From contig NZ_CP059348.1 of NCBI RefSeq assembly GCF_013702265.1, positions 1,302,001 to 1,366,000 on the forward strand: DNA of 64,000 bases. Direction: 5' to 3'. The stretch comes from Providencia rettgeri (GTDB taxonomy: Bacteria; Pseudomonadota; Gammaproteobacteria; Enterobacterales; Enterobacteriaceae). The notes under the pieces were generated by a model, which did no database searches, had not been told where the DNA came from, and worked only from the letters and a program-made list of their open reading frames with translations. Made by a program: the position numbers and the translations under genes. Of the stretch, positions 19,679 to 28,986 are shown piece after piece (the first letter of the stretch is position 1; the number at the start of each line of letters is the position of its first letter).

Positions 19679-21082
19679 TTGACTAGTTTTTCTGACCTCG
19701 CGTTAAACGAGGAAATCTTGCGTGCCATTAATGAATTAGGCTATGAAAGCCCTACGCCTATTCAACAACAAGCTATTCCTGCTGTTTTAGCGGGCAAAGA
19801 CCTATTAGCCAGCGCTCAAACAGGTACGGGTAAAACTGCTGGTTTTACTTTACCTATTTTACAAAAGCTGGTGGACAATCCACGCGGTAATAACCGTCGC
19901 CCTATTCGCGCATTGATTTTAACCCCGACCCGTGAACTTGCGGCTCAAGTGGCTGAAAATGTAAAAGAATATAGCCGTCATTTGAGAATTCGTTCATTTG
20001 TTGTGTTTGGTGGTGTCAGTATTAACCCGCAGATGATGAAATTGCGCGGCGGTGTAGATGTGTTGATCGCAACACCCGGTCGTTTACTGGACTTGGAACA
20101 TCAAAACGCGGTGGATTTATCGCAGGTTGAAGTTTTCGTCTTGGATGAAGCTGACCGAATGTTAGATATGGGCTTTATTCACGATATTCGCCGTGTAATC
20201 ACGAAATTACCTAAAAAGCGCCAAAATCTTCTGTTCTCAGCGACGTTCTCTGATGAGATCAAACAGTTGGCGAGCAAGTTATTGAACAATCCAGTTTCCA
20301 TTGAAGTGGCTCCGCGTAACTCAGCTTCTGAGCAAGTGACGCAATATGTTCATTTAGTGGATAAAAAACGTAAAGCCGAATTACTGTCGTTTATGATTGG
20401 GCGTGAAAACTGGCAGCAAGTACTGGTGTTTACGCGTACCAAACATGGCGCTAACCGCTTAGCTGAGCATTTAAACAAAGATGGTGTTAAAGCGGCGGCG
20501 ATTCATGGTAATAAGAGCCAAGGTGCGCGTACCCGTGCTTTAGCTGATTTTAAATCCGGGGATATCCGTGTATTAGTGGCGACAGATATTGCGGCTCGTG
20601 GCTTAGATATCGAACAGCTTCCTTATGTCGTTAACTTTGAGCTACCGAATGTGGCGGAAGATTACGTTCACCGTATTGGTCGTACTGGACGTGCGGAAGC
20701 CACGGGTATGGCGGTATCTTTAGTGTGTATCGATGAAGCTAAACTGCTTAAAGATATCGAGAAATTATTGAAAAAATCCATCCCACAGATGGAGATTGAA
20801 GGCTACGAGCCAGACCCATCAATCAAAGCTGAGCCGATTCAAAAGCCTTCTCAGCGTAATGATCGTCGTGGTTCTGATAGCCGCCGTGGGTCTGATAACC
20901 GTCGTGGTTCGGATAATCGCCGTAGCTCTGAGGATAGCCGCGGTGAGCGCAGCAGCAATAAAGGTCCAAGCCGTCCTCGTCGCCAAAATGCAAATTCCGA
21001 GAAAGGTCAATCTGAATCGACTTCAGGTTCACCATGGAAAAATGCACAGAAGCGCGTTAGACAAGGGCGTAATGATAGCTAA
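19679..21082 (+). CDS. rhlE: DEAD-box RNA helicase RhlE
   Basis: ATP-dependent RNA helicase linked to ribosome maturation and RNA decay. Q motif ([11 protein letters not shown]), motif I (AQTGTGKT), PTRELA, DEAD, SAT, and the motif [10 protein letters not shown] are intact; the tail (about residues 385-467) is basic with Arg-Gly-Ser repeats. The best start is TTG 19679, with GGAG 8 nt upstream, giving the expected short N-terminus; a GTG at 19658 would add seven unlike residues. The TAA stop overlaps the dusC ATG by one base. Divergent from cecR, whose product likely regulates it. Confidence 0.94.
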   Translation: MTSFSDLALNEEILRAINELGYESPTPIQQQAIPAVLAGKDLLASAQTGTGKTAGFTLPILQKLVDNPRGNNRRPIRALILTPTRELAAQVAENVKEYSRHLRIRSFVVFGGVSINPQMMKLRGGVDVLIATPGRLLDLEHQNAVDLSQVEVFVLDEADRMLDMGFIHDIRRVITKLPKKRQNLLFSATFSDEIKQLASKLLNNPVSIEVAPRNSASEQVTQYVHLVDKKRKAELLSFMIGRENWQQVLVFTRTKHGANRLAEHLNKDGVKAAAIHGNKSQGARTRALADFKSGDIRVLVATDIAARGLDIEQLPYVVNFELPNVAEDYVHRIGRTGRAEATGMAVSLVCIDEAKLLKDIEKLLKKSIPQMEIEGYEPDPSIKAEPIQKPSQRNDRRGSDSRRGSDNRRGSDNRRSSEDSRGERSSNKGPSRPRRQNANSEKGQSESTSGSPWKNAQKRVRQGRNDS

Positions 21083-22041
21083 TGCGTGTACTACTCGCCC
21101 CAATGGAGGGCGTACTCGATTCTCTGGTTCGCCGTTTATTGAGTGAGGTGAACGACTACGACTTGTGCATTACTGAGTTTGTGCGAGTTGTCGATACCCT
21201 GTTGCCAGCAAAAACGTTTTATCGGTTATGTCCGGAGTTGCAACAGGGTAGTCGAACACCATCGGGAACACTGGTTCGAGTACAGCTCTTAGGGCAGCAT
21301 CCTGAGTGGTTGGCTGAAAATGCCAACCGCGCGGTTGAATTAGGCTCTTGGGGTGTCGATCTCAACTGCGGTTGTCCATCAAAAACGGTAAATGGCAGCG
21401 GTGGCGGCGCAACGCTATTGAAGCAGCCAGAGCTTATTTATCATGCTGCTAAAGCAATGCGAGCGGCGGTACCGAAAGATTTACCCGTTTCTGTGAAAGT
21501 CCGTTTGGGTTGGGATAGCAGCCAGTTTGCTCACGAAATTGCGGATGCTGTACAGCAAGCGGGAGCAACCGAATTGACCGTTCACGGGCGCACAAAGGAA
21601 GATGGCTATAAAGCGGAATGTATTAACTGGCAGGCGATTGGTGAGCTTCGTCAGAAACTGTCGATTCCCGTGATTGCCAATGGCGAAATCTGGGATTATG
21701 AAAGTGCTAAACGCTGTATGGAAATCACTGGGTGCGATTCGATTATGATCGGTCGAGGTGCTTTAAATACGCCGAATTTGAGCCGTGTGATCAAACATAA
21801 TGTCGCGAAGATGCCTTGGGAACAGGTCGGGAAAATACTCTTTAAATATACGGAGCTAGAAAAACTGGGCGATACAGGGCATTACCATGCGGCTCGTATC
21901 AAACAGTGGCTGAGTTATTTACGTAAAGAGTACCAGCAGGCGGATGAACTGTTTTCTCAAGTGAGAGCGTTGAAAACAGCGGAACAAATCGCCGATGTTA
22001 TTGCACTGCATGTGGAGCAGCTTTCTGTCGCATCACCTTAA
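21082..22041 (+). CDS. dusC: tRNA-dihydrouridine(16) synthase DusC
   Basis: FMN-dependent reduction of uridine 16 in tRNA. 319 residues with the N-terminal [13 protein letters not shown], the active-site Cys segment [30 protein letters not shown], and the [10 protein letters not shown] phosphate-binding block. The DusC subgroup is indicated by the start [10 protein letters not shown] and length. Overlaps rhlE by one base (TAATG), so likely co-translated with it. Confidence 0.94.
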   Translation: MRVLLAPMEGVLDSLVRRLLSEVNDYDLCITEFVRVVDTLLPAKTFYRLCPELQQGSRTPSGTLVRVQLLGQHPEWLAENANRAVELGSWGVDLNCGCPSKTVNGSGGGATLLKQPELIYHAAKAMRAAVPKDLPVSVKVRLGWDSSQFAHEIADAVQQAGATELTVHGRTKEDGYKAECINWQAIGELRQKLSIPVIANGEIWDYESAKRCMEITGCDSIMIGRGALNTPNLSRVIKHNVAKMPWEQVGKILFKYTELEKLGDTGHYHAARIKQWLSYLRKEYQQADELFSQVRALKTAEQIADVIALHVEQLSVASP

Positions 22042-22080
22042 CATGATGAAATTTGGCAAAATTTGAGATTAGGTCTTTAA

Positions 22081-22131
22081 TTACAATGTACGGTGGTGAT
22101 TAATTCAAAATACTGTCATCACCGTATGTAA
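22081..22131. repeat. Long inverted repeat between dusC and the YeaQ-like gene
   Basis: TACGGTGGTGA (22089-22099) pairs with TCATCACCGTA (22116-22126) with one G-T, and the flanks TTACA and TGTAA extend it. No T-run follows, so it is not a classic terminator. Confidence 0.6.
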
Positions 22132-22208
22132 TGATTAAAGAGTCTATATCGTGTAACAAAGTTATCGTGCTAGGAAATTTAGAGCAACAGAGATATTGGA
22201 GGCCTCAA

Positions 22209-22457
22209 ATGGGCGTTATCGCTTGGATTATCTTTGGTTTAATCGCAGGTGTTTTAGCTAAATGGTTAATGCCTGGAACCTATCAAATGGGTTTTATCAT
22301 GACGACCGTATTGGGGATCGTCGGGGCGGTTGTCGGGGGATACATCAGCACATTCTTTGGTAAAGGCAAGGTGGATGGCTTTAACTTCGGTAGTTTTGTT
22401 GTTGCCGTGATCGGCGCCATTGTCGTGTTATTCCTTGCGGGAATGTTTATTAAGTAG
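22209..22457 (+). CDS. GlsB/YeaQ/YmgE family membrane protein
   Basis: 82 residues with three hydrophobic segments and Gly-rich turns (GLIAGVLAKWLMPG, GIVGAVVGGYIS), typical of the transglycosylase-associated/YeaQ family. Members are inner-membrane proteins often induced by general stress; the function is not known. ATG 22209 follows GGAGG; the frame is open upstream to 22131 but without a better start. Confidence 0.88.
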   Translation: MGVIAWIIFGLIAGVLAKWLMPGTYQMGFIMTTVLGIVGAVVGGYISTFFGKGKVDGFNFGSFVVAVIGAIVVLFLAGMFIK

Positions 22458-22517
22458 TGTTTTTCAAATAGCTACTTTGCGGAAAAAAAGACTTTTAACC
22501 GCACAATCAAATATTTA

Positions 22518-22568
22518 TTAAAGCCACCTATTATGATGTTCGCTAAATAATGAGTGGCTTTAACTTTT
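22518..22568. terminator. Bidirectional terminator
   Basis: TTAAAGCCAC / GTGGCTTTAA, 10-bp perfect stem with a 26-nt loop and T-rich tail, between convergent genes. Confidence 0.7.
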
Positions 22569-22936
22569 TAGTTTTCACATGATTCCATGAAGTTATGTAT
22601 TGATGATTTATCAAATGCAGTAATTTCAAATAGCTGAGTTAATAGTCTATCATCATGAAATGTATTCCAAGTGATGCAGTTATTTTCAATTAATGTAAGA
22701 GAAAATTTCACTACAGAATTATGTGTCTCAGTGTAATGATTAAAATCAATAGTACGATATGAGTATAAGTAGAAAGCCATGTTATCTAAGTTTGTTGTAT
22801 TATAACATCCGAGAATGCAAAAATTTGGAGACTGGTTAATGGCTGGATGGATATCTTTTGTTTGCTCCCATTCTATTTGGCGCTTTAGGCTTTTTAAAAA
22901 TACGTTAGATATGACTTTGCGTTCTGTTGGACTCAT
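22568..22936 (-). CDS. Orphan protein, 122 residues
   Basis: I do not recognise this protein. ATG 22936 follows GAGG at 8 nt and gives a start MSPTERKVISNVFLKSL; the frame is open further to 22984 without a better start. No signal peptide or membrane helix; aromatic residues and a NFCILGCYNTTN segment stand out. It lies 10 nt after the 154-residue gene and should be in one operon with it. AT-rich and unlike its neighbours, so probably horizontally acquired. Confidence 0.6.
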   Translation of the reverse strand: MSPTERKVISNVFLKSLKRQIEWEQTKDIHPAINQSPNFCILGCYNTTNLDNMAFYLYSYRTIDFNHYTETHNSVVKFSLTLIENNCITWNTFHDDRLLTQLFEITAFDKSSIHNFMESCEN

Positions 22937-22946
22937 TAGTTTTTCC

Positions 22947-23411
22947 TCATATTTTTCTAGCTGAAATATCAATGATATTATCAAGATAATTAAGTAGAAG
23001 ATTTACTTCATCTAACATATCAAAACATAGGTTAATATCTAAATCATGATGATCTTTTATTGATGTTATTTTTGTGGTTTTTCTTTTATATTGTTTTATT
23101 GATGATATTAGTTTTTTATCTTTAGAGTCAATGAATAGAATATAATGGTGTAATGATTGTATTCTACTATGTAACTTCCTTCTATGCATTTCTTCATGAA
23201 AGGTGTTTTTATTATGAACTTCTGATAAGTGTTTATAATAATCATTAAGTAGCTTAGATAGCTTTTCTTTATGAAAATAAATAGATGCCTTTCGATTAAA
23301 TTTAATCGTTAATCTTGATGTTTGTAATAGAACCCATAATGTTGCTGCGGTACCTAAAAAGGTAGATAAAGTTCCTAGGTTTATTACCCAGAGTTCCCAT
23401 GATGTATTCAT
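22947..23411 (-). CDS. Orphan protein, 154 residues, N-terminal membrane helix
   Basis: Not recognised. Residues about 5-30 form one hydrophobic helix (LWVINLGTLSTFLGTAATLWVLL), the rest is charged and probably helical, rich in Lys, His and Leu; this suggests a membrane-anchored cytoplasmic domain. ATG 23411 has GGAG 11 nt upstream. First gene of a two-gene AT-rich operon placed between dusC and sseA. A 20-bp perfect palindrome lies 65 bp upstream and may be its operator. Confidence 0.6.
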   Translation of the reverse strand: MNTSWELWVINLGTLSTFLGTAATLWVLLQTSRLTIKFNRKASIYFHKEKLSKLLNDYYKHLSEVHNKNTFHEEMHRRKLHSRIQSLHHYILFIDSKDKKLISSIKQYKRKTTKITSIKDHHDLDINLCFDMLDEVNLLLNYLDNIIDISARKI

Positions 23412-23475
23412 TATTTATTAGCTCCATAAAAATAGAGTAATAGAAATTCTAATTAGTTTAATTAACTTTTTATAA

Positions 23476-23495
23476 TATTCTATTTAAATAGAATA
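23476..23495. promoter_or_regulatory. 20-bp perfect palindrome
   Basis: TATTCTATTTAAATAGAATA is its own reverse complement. It lies upstream of the orphan operon starting at 23411 and just beyond the sseA terminator. Confidence 0.5.
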
Positions 23496-23499
23496 AATA

Positions 23500-23534
23500 A
23501 ATCCCCTCATAATTAACGTTTATTTATGAGGGAA
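23500..23534 (-). terminator. Terminator after sseA
   Basis: On the minus strand TCCCTCATAA pairs with TTATGAGGGG, followed by ATTTATTTATT. Confidence 0.6.
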
Positions 23535-23544
23535 TAAAAAATGA

Positions 23545-24384
23545 TTAAGGTTCGATTGGTAACCCGTTGTCTTGCCCCCATTGCGCCCATGAACCATCAT
23601 AGAGGCGCACATGTGGATTACCTAATAATACCAATGCCATTAAAACAACGGCAGCCGTCATGCCGGAACCACAGGTTGTGACTGTTGGTGCGAGAATATC
23701 GACACCTTGCGCTGTAAAAATAGCTTTGAGCTGTTCGGGGGATTTATATTCCCCATTATCGACTAATAAATCCCAAGGCACATTTTTACTGCCGGGAATA
23801 TGGCCCATTCTTAAACCCGGACGAGGTTCAGGGGCTTGAGCCAGAAAACGGGCAGCTGCACGCGCATCAATAATTTGAATTTTACCTTCAGTGGCAACCT
23901 CTAACATTTGCTGTTGATTCAGCGCATTAGCATCTTGTCTATCTGCAATAAAGGTTTGAGCCTCGGGTGGGGTGACTTTGCCAGATTGGGTTGCGAAACC
24001 CGTTGCTTTCCAGGCGTTAATTCCGCCTGCTAAAATTTTAACCTGTTTACAGCCTAAAGTACGGAAAGTCCACCATGCACGCGGGGATGAAAATAAGTTA
24101 TTTTGTGCGTAAATAATGACTTGGGTTTGATTATTAATCCCCATCGCTCCAACAGCTTGACTGAATGTGGCGGCGTCAGGGAGCATATGAGGTAAGTCGC
24201 AGCTCTTATCGGCGACTTCATCTTGATTAAAAAATTGAGCTTGGGGAATATGCTCATCAAGGTAGCTTTGGTAGCAATCATAAGGGGCGGTAGGTGGTGG
24301 CGTAGAGACATCAAGCACAATAATATTACTGTCTGAAAGGTGTGAATTTAACCACTCTGGTGTTACAAAATAATCGTTGTACAT
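23545..24384 (-). CDS. sseA: 3-mercaptopyruvate sulfurtransferase SseA
   Basis: Two rhodanese domains, 279 residues. The C-terminal active loop CGSGMTAAV carries the catalytic Cys and the CGSG signature of mercaptopyruvate sulfurtransferases; the N-terminal domain ends with SSPRAWWTFRTLG and lacks a catalytic Cys. It moves sulfur from 3-mercaptopyruvate to cyanide or thiol acceptors. Two ATGs are adjacent; 24384 is preferred because GGTGAG lies 5 nt upstream, against 2 nt for 24387. Confidence 0.92.
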   Translation of the reverse strand: MYNDYFVTPEWLNSHLSDSNIIVLDVSTPPPTAPYDCYQSYLDEHIPQAQFFNQDEVADKSCDLPHMLPDAATFSQAVGAMGINNQTQVIIYAQNNLFSSPRAWWTFRTLGCKQVKILAGGINAWKATGFATQSGKVTPPEAQTFIADRQDANALNQQQMLEVATEGKIQIIDARAAARFLAQAPEPRPGLRMGHIPGSKNVPWDLLVDNGEYKSPEQLKAIFTAQGVDILAPTVTTCGSGMTAAVVLMALVLLGNPHVRLYDGSWAQWGQDNGLPIEP

Positions 24385-24420
24385 CATAACTCACCGTCCC
24401 GTTTGATTAATAATGGATGA

Positions 24421-24582
24421 TTACTGGATCTGATTAGGTGCAGGTAATATCGATGGCGATTGAGCCTGATTTTGCTCTATAGGTGTCGTGGAGCGGGTGT
24501 AAATATTCATCCCAGCAAGCACAATACCCCCAATAGAACTCAATGCGCATAATGCGCACAGTGCGATGACGACTTTTTTCAT
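24421..24582 (-). CDS. Small membrane or exported protein, 53 residues
   Basis: ATG 24582 opens MKKVVIALCALCALSSIGGI, a typical signal or single membrane helix, followed by a short polar, Pro/Gln-rich tail. I do not recognise it. The Shine-Dalgarno is weak (CAGG at about 11 nt), so expression is uncertain. It lies upstream of sseA on the same strand and may share its transcript. Confidence 0.5.
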   Translation of the reverse strand: MKKVVIALCALCALSSIGGIVLAGMNIYTRSTTPIEQNQAQSPSILPAPNQIQ

Positions 24583-24705
24583 TTTTATTAGCCTGATTTG
24601 ACACGAAGATGCCAAAGTATAACTGGATGGTGATAGCAAACAAGTTTTACGGGGTATTTTCTTGGCTCGATTTGGTGTTTTGCGAAAGGCTTTCCAGAAT
24701 TTGTG

Positions 24706-24727
24706 TATAATGGAAATTAATACAGTA
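24706..24727 (+). promoter_or_regulatory. dinG promoter with LexA-like box
   Basis: TAATGGAAATTAATACAGTA (24708-24727) matches the LexA consensus at 15 of 20 positions and shares the TNNTGG...ATACAGTA pattern that I recall for the E. coli dinG box. It overlaps a perfect -10 TATAAT (24706-24711). Confidence 0.6.
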
Positions 24728-24728
24728 G

Positions 24729-24750
24729 TTTTGCGAAGGGTTTCGCAAAA
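24729..24750 (+). other. Hairpin in the dinG leader
   Basis: TTTTGCGAA-GGGT-TTCGCAAAA, perfect 9-bp stem just after the LexA-like box. The arm TTTTGCGAA also occurs at 24678. Confidence 0.7.
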
Positions 24751-24757
24751 GAGAAAT

Positions 24758-24780
24758 AGGGGCTTTCCAGCCTCTTTTTT
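24758..24780 (+). terminator. Intrinsic terminator inside the dinG leader
   Basis: AGGGGCT-TTCC-AGCCTCT (one G-T pair) followed directly by a run of six T. It lies between the promoter (24706) and the dinG start (24823), so it would either end a short RNA or attenuate dinG. Confidence 0.6.
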
Positions 24781-24822
24781 GATTGATTATCATCTCCTTT
24801 TTACTTGGTCTTCTGCGTATCT

Positions 24823-26934
24823 ATGTCTCTGTCAAATAAAATCAAAGAACAAATAACTCAATGGTATAAGGGGTTATCTAATCAAATCGAGGGGTTCGTC
24901 TCTCGGGCACCTCAGCGGCAGATGATTGCTGAAGTGGCGAAAAATTTGTCGGATGCGCAGGGGCGTCATTTAGTTATTGAAGCACCCACAGGGGTGGGAA
25001 AAACCTTATCCTATTTGATACCAGGCATTGCGGTTGGGCGCGAAGAAGGCAAAACCTTGGTCGTGAGTACCGCCAACGTCGCCCTACAGGATCAAATATT
25101 TAGTAAGGATTTGCCATTACTGAGCAAAATTATTCCTGACTTAAAATATACAGGCGCATTTGGGCGAGCGCGTTATGTGTGCCCCCGAAATTTAGAAGCT
25201 ATCTGCGCTGCGGAAGGGGAACAAATAGATTTAATGCTGTTGGTGGAAGACAAAACTGAAATTGCCAACAGCGAAGAGAGAGCGCAATGCCAGCAATTAC
25301 GCAATGATTTTCATAGCTTTGCTTGGGATGGCTTGCGTGACCACCATAAAAAAGCATTTAGCGATAGTCTATGGCGTAAAGTTAGCACCGATAAGATGAA
25401 CTGTCTTGGGCGTAATTGTCAGTTTTATCAACGATGTCCCTTTTTTATTGCCCGTCGTGAAATTGAAGATGCAGATGTGGTTGTTGCTAACCACGCTTTA
25501 GTGATGGCGGCAATGGAAACAGAATCGGTATTGCCGGATCCCAAAAAATTATTGTTAGTTCTTGATGAAGGGCATCACGTTCCCGATGTGGCGAGAGATG
25601 CCTTAGAAGTGGAGGGGGAAATTACGCTAGTTCAGCTTACCGCACAGGTGGATAATTTTATTCACCATGTGGGGCAGTATGTAGCGCAGTTCCACCCTGC
25701 AAAGCCACCTAAGTTAACTAATCCCGATAAGCTACAGCAACACGCCGAAAAATTGCGAGAATGTTTCCGTGATTTTTCATTGTTAGCGAACGGGCTATTA
25801 CCGGAAACATCCAAAGAGTCAGAATATTTGTTCCCAATGGGGATCTTGCCCGAGGTCATGCAGCAATGTTGCCAAGAGCTATTTAAGCTCACAGATGCAT
25901 TGCGCAGGCTATCAGAGGCGATTCTTAGTGACTTAACGGAACAAACGGCAAAGCAAGATATTGTGCGTTTACACCGTTCAATTTTAGTGACAAGCCGAGC
26001 TATGGGTTATTTTGAAAATATGACCAAATTGTGGCGCTTAGCCTCACTTGATCAAAGCTCGGGTGCACCTGTTTCGAAATGGCTTAGCCGCCGTTATGAA
26101 AAAAATCAGTCCCGGATTTTTATGCATTGCGCAGGGATCCGCGTGAGTGAGCAGCTACAACATTTATTATGGAAAAATGTGCCTCATATTGTGGTGACAT
26201 CGGCAACGCTTCGCTCTTTGAACAGCTATTCACGTTTTATGGAATTAACGGGGTTATCCGAAAAGAGTGATGACCGTTTTGTGACGCTCACCTCGCCATT
26301 TAATCATGTTGAGCAGGGTAAATTGGTGATCCCAAAAATGCAGCATGAGCCAACCATGGCAACTGAAGCTGAGCATTTAAAAGAGATGGCAACTTATTTT
26401 CGCCATCAATTTACCGAAAGTGACCATCGTGGGGTATTGATCTTATTTAGTAGCCAGCGAGCGATGGACGGGTTTCTTGAGCATGTGAAGGATTTGCGCC
26501 TTCAACTCTTAGTGCAGGGGGATCAGCCACGCTACCGGTTAGTGGAGACGCACTGTGAACGTATTAAACAAGGGCAAAAAAGTGCGTTAATCGGCTTACA
26601 ATCATTTGCGGAAGGGTTGGATTTAAAAGGGGAATTTTTAACCCAGGTGCATATTCACAAGATTGCATTTCCACCTGTGACAAACCCGGTGATTATTACT
26701 GAAGGGGACTGGCTGAAGTCCTTAAAGCGTTATCCATTTGAGGTACAAAGTTTACCTAGCGCTTCATTTAATTTGATCCAGCAAGCAGGGCGTTTGATTC
26801 GTAGTCATGAATGTTATGGTGAAATTATCATTTATGATAAACGTTTATTAACCAAAAACTATGGTAAACGTTTATTAAATTCGTTACCCATTTTCCCTAT
26901 TGAACAACCTGAAATGCCAACATCAGAGAAGTAG
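24823..26934 (+). CDS. dinG: ATP-dependent DNA helicase DinG
   Basis: Superfamily 2, XPD-like 5'-3' helicase with an iron-sulfur cluster, part of the SOS response and able to resolve R-loops and forked DNA. Walker A APTGVGKTL, the four cluster cysteines (VCPRN, then CLGRNCQFYQRC with Cx4Cx5C spacing), Walker B LLVLDEGHH, SAT in VVTSATLRS, and the C-terminal QAGRLIRS motif are visible. 703 residues. ATG 24823 matches the family N-terminus, though no Shine-Dalgarno is evident. Preceded by a LexA-like box and a leader terminator. Confidence 0.95.
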   Translation: MSLSNKIKEQITQWYKGLSNQIEGFVSRAPQRQMIAEVAKNLSDAQGRHLVIEAPTGVGKTLSYLIPGIAVGREEGKTLVVSTANVALQDQIFSKDLPLLSKIIPDLKYTGAFGRARYVCPRNLEAICAAEGEQIDLMLLVEDKTEIANSEERAQCQQLRNDFHSFAWDGLRDHHKKAFSDSLWRKVSTDKMNCLGRNCQFYQRCPFFIARREIEDADVVVANHALVMAAMETESVLPDPKKLLLVLDEGHHVPDVARDALEVEGEITLVQLTAQVDNFIHHVGQYVAQFHPAKPPKLTNPDKLQQHAEKLRECFRDFSLLANGLLPETSKESEYLFPMGILPEVMQQCCQELFKLTDALRRLSEAILSDLTEQTAKQDIVRLHRSILVTSRAMGYFENMTKLWRLASLDQSSGAPVSKWLSRRYEKNQSRIFMHCAGIRVSEQLQHLLWKNVPHIVVTSATLRSLNSYSRFMELTGLSEKSDDRFVTLTSPFNHVEQGKLVIPKMQHEPTMATEAEHLKEMATYFRHQFTESDHRGVLILFSSQRAMDGFLEHVKDLRLQLLVQGDQPRYRLVETHCERIKQGQKSALIGLQSFAEGLDLKGEFLTQVHIHKIAFPPVTNPVIITEGDWLKSLKRYPFEVQSLPSASFNLIQQAGRLIRSHECYGEIIIYDKRLLTKNYGKRLLNSLPIFPIEQPEMPTSEK

Positions 26935-26948
26935 GATGATAAATAAAT

Positions 26949-26985
26949 TGAGACCACCGAAGTGGTCTCATGGTCAATATATTGA
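26949..26985 (-). terminator. Terminator after dps
   Basis: On the minus strand TGAGACCAC-TTCG-GTGGTCTCA, a 9-bp stem with a UUCG tetraloop, followed by ATTTATTTAT. It can also serve dinG from the other side. Confidence 0.75.
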
Positions 26986-27000
26986 CTCTATTTTACGACA

Positions 27001-27504
27001 CTACTCAATATTGGCTTCTAATAACCACAGGAATTTATCCAGATCGCGAGAGGCGGCGGTAAACATATCTGCGGTATTTTCATCTTCAACTTCGTCGATG
27101 GCTTTACGAATATCATTCGCAACAACGGCATATCGTTCTGCCAACGCTTTTAAATGGTCTTGTACAGAATGAATATCCAAAGGATAAGCTTCTAACGACG
27201 TGAATTTATTGACTTGCTGTGATGTTCCTGTGGCGACGCCACCCAACTGAACCGCACGCTCAGCGAATTCATCCAAGTGCCCGACGATACTATCTCTAAA
27301 GCCATCTAACATCTCATGTACCGCGATAAAGTTACGACCGCGCATATTCCAATGGGCTTGTTTAGTGATTAAAGAGAGATCGGTGAAATGGATAACCATC
27401 ATGTTTAAGATACCAATGGTTTCTAATTTAACGCTATCTTCAATATCATTACGGGTATATAAAAGTTCAGTTGAAGAGGTTTTAAATAATTTTGCAGTAT
27501 TCAT
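27001..27504 (-). CDS. dps: DNA-protecting ferritin-like protein Dps
   Basis: Dodecameric protein that binds DNA and oxidises iron with hydrogen peroxide. The ferroxidase residues are present ([28 protein letters not shown]). ATG 27504 follows AGAGGAAA and gives 167 residues as in E. coli; the frame is open 11 codons further but those are not family-like. In E. coli dps is followed by rhtA, as here (both on the minus strand, separate promoters likely). Confidence 0.96.
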   Translation of the reverse strand: MNTAKLFKTSSTELLYTRNDIEDSVKLETIGILNMMVIHFTDLSLITKQAHWNMRGRNFIAVHEMLDGFRDSIVGHLDEFAERAVQLGGVATGTSQQVNKFTSLEAYPLDIHSVQDHLKALAERYAVVANDIRKAIDEVEDENTADMFTAASRDLDKFLWLLEANIE

Positions 27505-27734
27505 AGAATTTCCTCTCTTAAATATAAATTGATTCAATTATCTTGTCTGCGTATAAATATAGAGTGTAAAGCTAGGAATGTCATAAAGTAATAATCTATT
27601 ACTTTAATAGGCAAGGTGATGATATTTTTTTTTAGATATTTGTTTATTTAGGTTTTACCAATTGAATCTATCGGTATGACATTTCAAATAAATGAATATT
27701 ACCTTACAAGATAATGAAATAAAGAAATGAGTAA

Positions 27735-27772
27735 AAAAGCAAAAAGGCTAATAGAAATACCTATTAGCCTTT
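27735..27772 (-). terminator. Terminator after rhtA
   Basis: AAAGGCTAATAG / CTATTAGCCTTT, 12-bp perfect stem with a 6-nt loop, followed on the minus strand by TTGCTTTTTT. Confidence 0.88.
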
Positions 27773-27797
27773 GATAAAAGTGAATATCACTAATTAT

Positions 27798-28685
27798 TTA
27801 CGATACTTTTTCAATCTTTGATTTGGGTACCGAAGTTGATGTTGAACCAATCGACGCGCATACAATACACAGCAGTGCTAACCACTGGGTCATAGTTAAA
27901 TGCTCTTGCAGGAAGACAATACCTAAAAACGCCCCCATACAAGGCTCTAGGCTCATTAGGGTACCGAAGGTTTTCGCTGGCAGCTTGGTTAACGCTATCA
28001 TCTCCAACGTATATGGAAATGCGGTGGATAAAATGGCTACACCTAACGCGATAGGGAGAATGGCAGGATCAAACATCGCCTCAACCCCAGTTTGCATTAA
28101 CCCAATAGGGAAGAAAATGAGTGCCGAAATCAATGAACCCACTGCAACGGTAGCGGCACCGTAACCCGCACCAGCGCGTTGCCCAAAGATAATATAAATC
28201 GCCCAGCAGACACCGGCACCTAAGGCATAAGCGGCACCAACCAGGTCGAGAGAGTCAATGTTATTGCCGATAGGCAGTAAGAACAGGAGCCCAGCAATCA
28301 CGAGCCCAATCCATAAAAAATCGATAGGGCGGCGAGAAGAAAACATCGCAACGGCTAATGGGCCCGTAAACTCAAGTGCGACCGCAATCCCTAAAGGGAT
28401 ACGCTCAAGCGCTAAATAAAACAGGTAGTTCATGGTTCCGAGAGATAAACCATAAGCAAGCAGTGGCCCCAGTGAGCTTTTTCTGAAATTTAAACGCCAT
28501 GGTTTAAAGATCACGCACAAAATAATCGTGGCAAGCAACAAACGTAAACCGGTAACACCTGGTGCGCCGATAAGTGGGAACAATGTTTTAGCTAAAGAGG
28601 CCCCGCTTTGGATTGACATCATTGCCAGTAATAGCAAGCCTATCGGTAATAGCGGAAAAGCACTCTTTTTAGTATCGGCAGACAT
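27798..28685 (-). CDS. rhtA: Threonine/homoserine exporter RhtA
   Basis: EamA/DMT-family inner-membrane transporter with ten predicted helices, 295 residues. It exports threonine, homoserine and other amino acids in E. coli. Family marks include the internal duplication, GVTGLRLLLATIIL, ALERIPLGIAVALEFTGPL and MSLEPCMGAFLG. The dps-rhtA neighbourhood supports the name. Confidence 0.92.
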   Translation of the reverse strand: MSADTKKSAFPLLPIGLLLLAMMSIQSGASLAKTLFPLIGAPGVTGLRLLLATIILCVIFKPWRLNFRKSSLGPLLAYGLSLGTMNYLFYLALERIPLGIAVALEFTGPLAVAMFSSRRPIDFLWIGLVIAGLLFLLPIGNNIDSLDLVGAAYALGAGVCWAIYIIFGQRAGAGYGAATVAVGSLISALIFFPIGLMQTGVEAMFDPAILPIALGVAILSTAFPYTLEMIALTKLPAKTFGTLMSLEPCMGAFLGIVFLQEHLTMTQWLALLCIVCASIGSTSTSVPKSKIEKVS

Positions 28686-28986
28686 GAATAAAAAACCTCA
28701 GAAAAACGTTGGGAACGTCGATAAAACCCGCACTGTATATACAGATAAAATGGGTGAATCTAAATAATAATGGTGGTTTATTGGGATATTTACCCTAAGC
28801 CAGCAAATTGACGTGAATTATCTCACAGAATTCATGCAGATTATATTGCTTTGTTTAGAGTGGAAAATTCATCATATTATTTAATATTGGATAACGAATA
28901 AAAATAAAATAATGTGAGTTGAGCTTCTTTGTGGGTGCCGTATAATTTTGTGCTTACAAGAATGATAATAGGAATGAAAATAGAAC
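28686..28986. other. rhtA/LOG divergent intergenic region
   Basis: AT-rich spacer between divergent genes; promoters are expected. I saw no convincing operator or small gene. Confidence 0.5.

Noticed and set aside
28955-28985. Fur-like GATAAT sequence before the LOG-family gene
   Set aside because: Only one half resembles the Fur consensus and the other half lacks symmetry.
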